From Gordionus sp. m RMFG-2023 (lineage: Eukaryota; Nematomorpha; Gordioida; Chordodea; Parachordodidae), in contig NC_088775.1 in assembly GCF_954871325.1 (NCBI RefSeq), positions 87,149,561 through 87,213,560 of the forward strand: a stretch of DNA of 64,000 nt. Direction: 5' to 3'. Each line of letters begins with the position of its first letter. Position 1 is the stretch's first letter. Below the pieces are notes generated by a model that worked only from the letters and a program-made list of their open reading frames with translations, had not been told where the DNA came from and did no database searches. This document shows positions 58,646 to 64,000 of the stretch, piece by piece. The position numbers and the translations under genes are program-made.

Positions 58646-61161
58646 ATGAGGCAAACTTTGAGATTGTTCGCGGATATCAATCATTACAAACTAGTAATCG
58701 CGGGTGGCGGTAGCGGAGGAATTTCAGCGGGATCAATATTCTCTAGGCAGTTAGGCAAGAACCAGGTGGCTATAATAGAGCCTTCATTGGTAAGATTTGT
58801 TTTATTATATTTTCTCATTTTTTTTAATAAAGAAAAACAAATTTTATTATTTTTTATAGCAAAGAGTGACTATATCATTTAAATAAGTGAAATTTTTTCT
58901 TTATTATCAAAATGATAGATGATTAGGCCCTATTCTGACTTCGGCGTATAGGGGCTATTCAAAAAAGAAGCGAATACCGAATTATCCGTATTCGATTCAT
59001 TATCAGTTATCGAATAATAAAATAATGCATGTATTTTTAAATCGAATTACGAATTAATCATTTTTTGATTCGTTTTTTGAACAGGACTTCTTCGGGGCAT
59101 AAAAAGAATAAATATTATGTTAATATCCTTACATTCATTGATACTCTTCAATTGATAAAATTATAAAGTCTCCGCATGAGAATTTTGATGAAAGAAAGAA
59201 ATAAATAAATAAAAAATTTATATTTCTTTACATTTTTAATCTATCAACCATAATAAATGAATTAAAAATCTATGTTTAAATGATGAATGCGATGGTATAA
59301 ATATGAAATATTTGATTTATATTGTAGAAATTTATTATGATTAATATATTGTAATTTGATATAAAAATGTTATTAACTGTAAAAAAAAAATTACATTGTA
59401 GATTATAAAATTACACGAATTTTTATTGATAATTTAATCTTATTCCACAAATTAATTCGCTATCCATGTATCCACACATGGAGATTAAGCTTGCAGAATA
59501 TTTATTCGTTCATTTATACAATCAAGACCAAGACAGGATAGAAATGAGTCTAAAGAGTCCCTTTTGCTCAATGATCTTAAGCTGGTGATATGTTTCCAAC
59601 TTGTAGAAGGGAAGTATCTTGGTAGCCTGGTTAATTCAACTGGGAAATATTTTCTGTGGAGTACATTTGTAGTCATTGGAGGAGTCAATTATAACTAGAT
59701 CTGCATTCGAGGGATTATTATAAAGATATATTCGAGCTTCATGAGCCATTGCTTCTAAACCTAGTTTCGGATAGGAAAAATATTAAAAAACACCAGCTGG
59801 TCAAATGACTTTGGCTGTGGTCTTCGAAAGACTGTTCCTAATGGTGATGGTCTGATGTCTTTGTTAGATTTAATGAGGGTAATTAGTTTGACTCCAAATA
59901 AAATCGGGAATATAAATGATTGAATTTTACCAGGATATTTTATTGTACTATAAAGCGATTGGAGCAAATATGTTTCGTCATTAATATATATTTGGCTGTT
60001 GTCTTGCAAATAAAGATAAGTTATATAACCTCCGTGGGCTGCAATATTTTGACTGAGCTTTTTCCCCGAGAACTCTTTGGGTAATAAGTTTCGATTGTAT
60101 GATAGACCGAACGGTATTTGTATGTTGTCATGTTTTTCCAGGATTTTTTTATTGATATAGGGCCATCTCAAATAGAGACACAGCTGAGGTTAAAACTCTC
60201 AGAGGTAATGCTTCTTTTTATATTTATCAGGGACCTGCAAGCCCGGCTCTAATCCCGCCATATTTTAATTTTATTATATATACCCAGGCCCGGCTTAAAA
60301 AATATTTTTTAATACCCGGGTCGGGCCTTATATTTTAAATCCCAATATTTTAAATCGCCATTATTCGCTATAAAAATTAAAAATAAATATATTTTAAAAA
60401 AAACTTGGGTCGGGTCGATAAAATTTTTTTCAAAAAAATCAGGTCCGGACCGGGCCATTCAAATGCTGCAACTCTGATATTTTTTATATTAACTATTTTT
60501 TATCTTAATGACAGGATTTAATGTTTACTGTTTCTTAATCTGGGAAATTTAAAAATAGGATTCATTTTTTTTTAAATCTTGCCTGGCCGGGTTTAAAAAA
60601 ATTTGAGCTTCTGCAGGTCTATTTTGATAAAGCGGAAACATAATTCACTTTAAGCCACGAAAATCAATTATAATGTGACAAAGATAATGGTAAATCACTA
60701 CCATTTTTTTTTTTTAAAAAAGGAAAAAAAGAACTTGGCATCATGATTTAACGAGTTGAAATAGTGAATTCATTGAGTCCTTTCCTAATCCCGCATTTAC
60801 AGTTAACTCGAATTCATGGCGAAGTATATAAAATTCATTTACGGCTAAGAAAACAAAAATACAGCATATTTTGTGTACTTCATCGCGACGCTAACTGTGA
60901 ATTCAGGACAAAGCCATGACTGGCATTCTCCTCCCGTTGGTTTAAAAACTATAGTTTTAAAAATATATTTATATTTTTTTAAATAATTAGGTTCATTACT
61001 ATCAACCGCTATGGAGTCTAGTAGGCGCCGGTATAAAAACATTCGAAGAATCAGCGAGGTCAACTGCCAGTGTTATGCCCAAAAATGCTGTTTGGATCAA
61101 TGACTCGTTAGCTAAATTTGATCCCGAAAATAATACTGTCATAACTAAATCGGGCCAAAAG
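58646..61161 (+). CDS. SQOR: Sulfide:quinone oxidoreductase, mitochondrial, exons 1-2 (3' end outside window)
   Basis: FAD flavoprotein of the inner mitochondrial membrane that oxidises sulfide and passes electrons to ubiquinone. Exon 1 (58646-58789, 48 codons) starts at an ATG giving a very short leader (MRQTLRLFADINHYKLVIAG) and the FAD-binding GGGSGG (residues 20-25), then VAIIEPS with the ribose-binding Glu45. Exon 2 (60991-61161, 57 codons) gives VHYYQPLWSLVGAG, ARSTASVMPKNAVWI and a strand ending KSGQK. These match human SQOR (HFYQPIWTLVGAG, TASVIP) in order from memory. Both junctions are phase 0, GT-AG. The third exon, which should start with a YLIIALG-type block, was not found before 64000. 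The leader is shorter than in vertebrates, so an upstream leader exon is possible. Confidence 0.92.
59480..60171 (-). pseudogene. Unrecognised coding-like strip in SQOR intron 1, broken
   Basis: Minus-strand frames from about 60171 downward give a coherent protein-like string in about three pieces: LPKEFSGKKLSQNIAAHGGY, ITYLYLQDNSQIYINDETYL, KDIRPSPLGTVFRRPQPKSF, DQLVFFNIFPIRN, then EAMAHEARIYLYNNPSNADL and VIIDSSNDYKCTPQKIFP, ending RYFPSTSWKHITSLRSLS and CLGLDCINERINILQA. It has no introns and at least two breaks. I do not recognise the family. It could be a retrocopy of a host gene or part of a mobile element. Confidence 0.45.
60225..60625. repeat. G/C-patched small-element remnant in SQOR intron 1
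   Basis: Left CAGGGACCTGCAAGCCCGG and right CTTCTGCAGGTCTAT (reversed ATAGACCTGCAGAAG) are plausible worn inverted ends. The inside has CCCGGGTCGGGCC and GGACCGGGCC words. No target duplication could be confirmed. Confidence 0.4.
60775..60945. repeat. Hairpin MITE-like element just upstream of SQOR exon 2
   Basis: The arm CAGTTAACTCGAATTCATGG with CGAAGTA is matched in reverse by TACTTCATCGCGACGC and TAACTGTGAATTCAGGAC. The loop is about 50 bp. Related arm words recur at 62280-62360 and 62855-62885. Confidence 0.55.
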
Positions 61162-61344
61162 GTATAATATTTATAAGATTTTTTTTTTGAGGGTTTAACA
61201 AAAATCTTTAAATGAGCATTTCAATTCGCCCAAAAATTTGAGCATCACTGAAGATCAAAAATATTAAAAATCTTTATGTTGAACCGTGGATTTTTATGTC
61301 ATATTAAAACCATATTCTGTTATTTAGATTATAGCTCTGGAACA

Positions 61345-61498
61345 ATGATATGTAAGCCTAGAGATTATTCTCGCAGATGGCTGAAAGGTTTGGACATCTA
61401 TTTGCCCAAATCTTTAGGCTTGCTTAATATTATTTTTGGCTAAAATCTTGATCGGGCCTTTTTTGAAATGACCCGAATCAGGCTTTTATGACATTACT
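61345..61498. repeat. MITE fragment in SQOR intron 2
   Basis: TGTAAGCCTAGAGATT, GAAAGGTTTGGACATCT and the end AATCAGGCTTTTATGACATT parallel the elements at 42976-43159 and 32160-32313. The left end is not defined. Confidence 0.5.
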
Positions 61499-61569
61499 AA
61501 AAAGAATTGTATTTGTATCTTCCAAACACGAATAACACAATTACGATTAATAACCTTCTTTTTTTTTAA

Positions 61570-61770
61570 ATAATTATTTCCAAATATTCAAAAATATTTC
61601 CTAAATATTCAAAATTATTTCCTAAATATTTAAAATTATCTCCTAAATATTCAAAATTATCTCCTAAATATTCAAAATTATCTCCTATAAATATTCAAAA
61701 TTATTTCCTAAATATTCAAAATTATTTCCTAAATATTCAAAATTATTTCTAAATATTCAAAATTATTTAA
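61570..61770 (+). repeat. 21-bp tandem array, about 9 units
   Basis: Tandem AAATATTCAAAATTATTTCC plus T, with T/C variants (ATCTCC) in the middle units and one unit 2 bp longer. Confidence 0.9.
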
Positions 61771-64000
61771 TTTTTTTAAATCTTAAAAATGTACTCAGAT
61801 TTATATAAATCGCTTTTTTTAAAAAAAAAATTTATTTTTTCATTATTGAAAAAATAATTTTTAAAGAATCTGATCATCGAATCCGGTTAATGTTTTTTTT
61901 ATTATTCATGCCAATAAGAATAAGGAATTAAAGAATATGTGTAAACCCTCACAGGATAGCGAAAAACGAAACGGCGACAAATTGGGAAATGTCGTTTATA
62001 TCTCCTTGAAAATTATTTAAATTAAATTTTGAAATATAATAATAGATGCATGCTTAAGGAAGTAAATACATCCATTTAAAATAAGTTTTTAAAAAAAAAA
62101 AATCCCTTCAAAAAATGGACTTTTGAAAATCAAATTGAGGAGAAAGATGATATTAGATGTATTTACTTCCCCATCATCTATTAATATTAATTTCAAATTC
62201 ACTTTAAAAATTTTCTGGGAGATGATTCCCAATTTTTCTCTGTTTCGTTTTACGCTGTTTCGTACCACCGAATTCAAACCTCATTCATAGGGAGCGGGAA
62301 TTTGCGACGTATTATACAAGTACTCTCCGCCAGCGAATTCGCGCTAACTATGAATGCAGTGTAATTATTCCAAGATTGGGAATGATACAGTTATTCGATT
62401 CTAAAATAGGAATCAAATACGAATAGTGCATATATTGTCTTTGATTCATATTTTTTGTAGGTATAGAACCTTTTCTTATATAAAAAAAAACCCACTTTCG
62501 AATCACGATTTTTTTTTAACAATGAAATCAGAATCGTTTTTAATCATATAAAAGGGGAGATTTCGGATTGAATTTTTTAAAACCAATCAAATACCATAGT
62601 ATTTTATGAACAAATGGATAGATATTCGGAGCTTATAATTTCAGTTCCACTAATGCTGACAAATAGTTATTTTTAAAGATACCTAATATCGATAAACCAG
62701 TTCAGAATATCGTAGCGCTTTATTTATAAAGTTATGCTTTGCATTAAAAATAGGCTCGGCTCTAACCGACCCATGATAATCACTGAAAAGATTTTTCGGT
62801 CTTACTGTATATTTTTTTTTTATCCAGCTCATACAATAATGTTATACAACCCTGAATTCATAGTCAGCTCGAATTAGCGCTAATTGAGAATGAGGGGTTA
62901 CCAGGTAAATACCTTATAGTTGGAATTTGGGATTTGGACTGAGTCGCGTCGAACTTCTACCTAAAAAATTTATTAGAATAAAATGGACTTCTAAGTATTT
63001 CATATTGAATCTTTAGTCCTCTTAGGATAAGTAAGATTAAACTTGTTTGGTATTCGCTCTCCCCTTTTTATAAAAAATATCTATTCCCTTCCATGGCACA
63101 CTATCATTTTCAAATACTGATTATTGTTTAACGGTTAAATTATCGAAACTAAAGAGTTTCTAGAGGGTAGGGTTGCCAACTGTCACTTTTCACAAAATGT
63201 CAAATTTTTTTTCTTTTTGAATGCAGGAAATGTCACTATTTTGGTCAAAAGTCCTTTTCATTCATATATCTCTAAACACCGGCAATAGGTCAGTAACTTG
63301 AAACACACGACAAAGATGCAAATCATGTACAAATGCGCATGTTCAAGAACAAAAATATTTAAAATATTTAGCATTCATTAATTGTTTTAAAAGCATTCAT
63401 AATAAATTATTTATTCATTTTTTTTTGTACATACATTTTCATCCAATGATGCCAAATTTAACCATCAGTTTTTTCCTTCTATTTCATTGTTTAGGCCGTG
63501 TCCTAAACTTGGTTTAAAAATTCGCAAAAATAAAAAAACATTTGAGAAATCGTAGGTATTTATTTTTGTTTTTATATTAAAAATTAGCTTATTTCTTCCT
63601 TTCGCTCCTTAATAAAAGTTTAAATAAAAAAAATTTTATCCTTAAAGGGAGGGGGGGGGGGGGGTGGAGTTTGTACAAATAAATCAATTTTTTTTTTAAA
63701 AATATATAATTTTAATTAATTGATAAAAAAAAAGACGCGCTTATACTATAATTTCAAAACGAATTTACCATATTTAGTATATTATTAATAATGTGTAAAT
63801 CAAAATATCAATAAAAGTTAGGAAATTGTATGGCATTTTGGCATATCGATTCTATATATTCTATTAAAATATTCAAAAAAAATAATGTGTACAATATTCA
63901 TAATTTTTTTTATAATTTTGAAATTGCTTAAATTTAAAAAAATATATTAAAAATATTGTAAATTTGTATACTTGTATTTCAATTTTAAAAATAATCGATT

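Larger units (their letters stand above)
61162..64000 (+). other. SQOR intron 2 (runs past the window)
   Basis: A+T-rich. It holds a MITE fragment (61345-61498), a 21-bp tandem array (61570-61770), an inverted repeat GGAAGTAAATACATC/GATGTATTTACTTCC (about 62058 and 62157), hairpin-element words at 62270-62360 and 62855-62900, and a G-run at 63649-63664. No exon recognised. Confidence 0.6.

Overview
This is eukaryotic (animal) nuclear DNA. It is very A+T-rich, the host genes are broken into many short exons by GT-AG introns (smallest about 41 nt), and most of the remaining sequence is transposon debris. Three host genes can be read by homology and all use the standard code. They are CSE1L (exportin-2, + strand, 23 exons, 21912-44595), NDUFS6 (mitochondrial complex I zinc subunit, - strand, 4 exons, 46252-47037) and the first two exons of SQOR (sulfide:quinone oxidoreductase, + strand, from 58646, continuing past the right edge). 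An invertebrate fits, but the species cannot be named from the sequence. CSE1L and NDUFS6 are convergent. No operon logic applies, and the three genes have separate housekeeping roles: nuclear export of importin-alpha, respiratory chain assembly, and mitochondrial sulfide oxidation.

Layout. 1-2900: a broken LINE-like fragment (- strand) and dispersed repeat 'X'. 2906-9153: a recent Ty3/gypsy-type LTR retrotransposon with near-identical LTRs and a GATTC target duplication. 9160-21900: gene-poor repeat land, with MITEs, tandem repeats, an inverted pair of pseudogene pieces at 15.4-16.5 kb, a polypurine tract, a LINE fragment and a 1-kb non-autonomous element 'Y'. 21912-44595: CSE1L, whose introns hold a decayed hAT transposon (27837-29372), a 6.7-kb palindromic hAT composite (35537-42269) and MITEs. 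46252-47037: NDUFS6. 47718-48870: a second Y element with a perfect 8-bp duplication. 50280-57530: X repeats split by a 4-kb hAT-like element (52555-56604) with inverted minisatellites near both ends and a 118-bp tandem array inside. 57528-58061: two MITEs. 58646 onward: SQOR, with an unrecognised degraded coding strip in intron 1 and a 21-bp tandem array in intron 2.

The strongest unusual signal is a radiation of hAT-like elements. At least eight separate insertions can be delimited to the base by 8-bp target duplications, and most have termini fitting the hAT terminal consensus. Two are structurally odd: a foldback made of two inverted copies of one transposon end, sitting 18 bp from a CSE1L splice acceptor, and an element whose subterminal regions are minisatellites. 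A sharp change in codon GC content and intron size inside CSE1L, between exons 7 and 8, also deserves a look.
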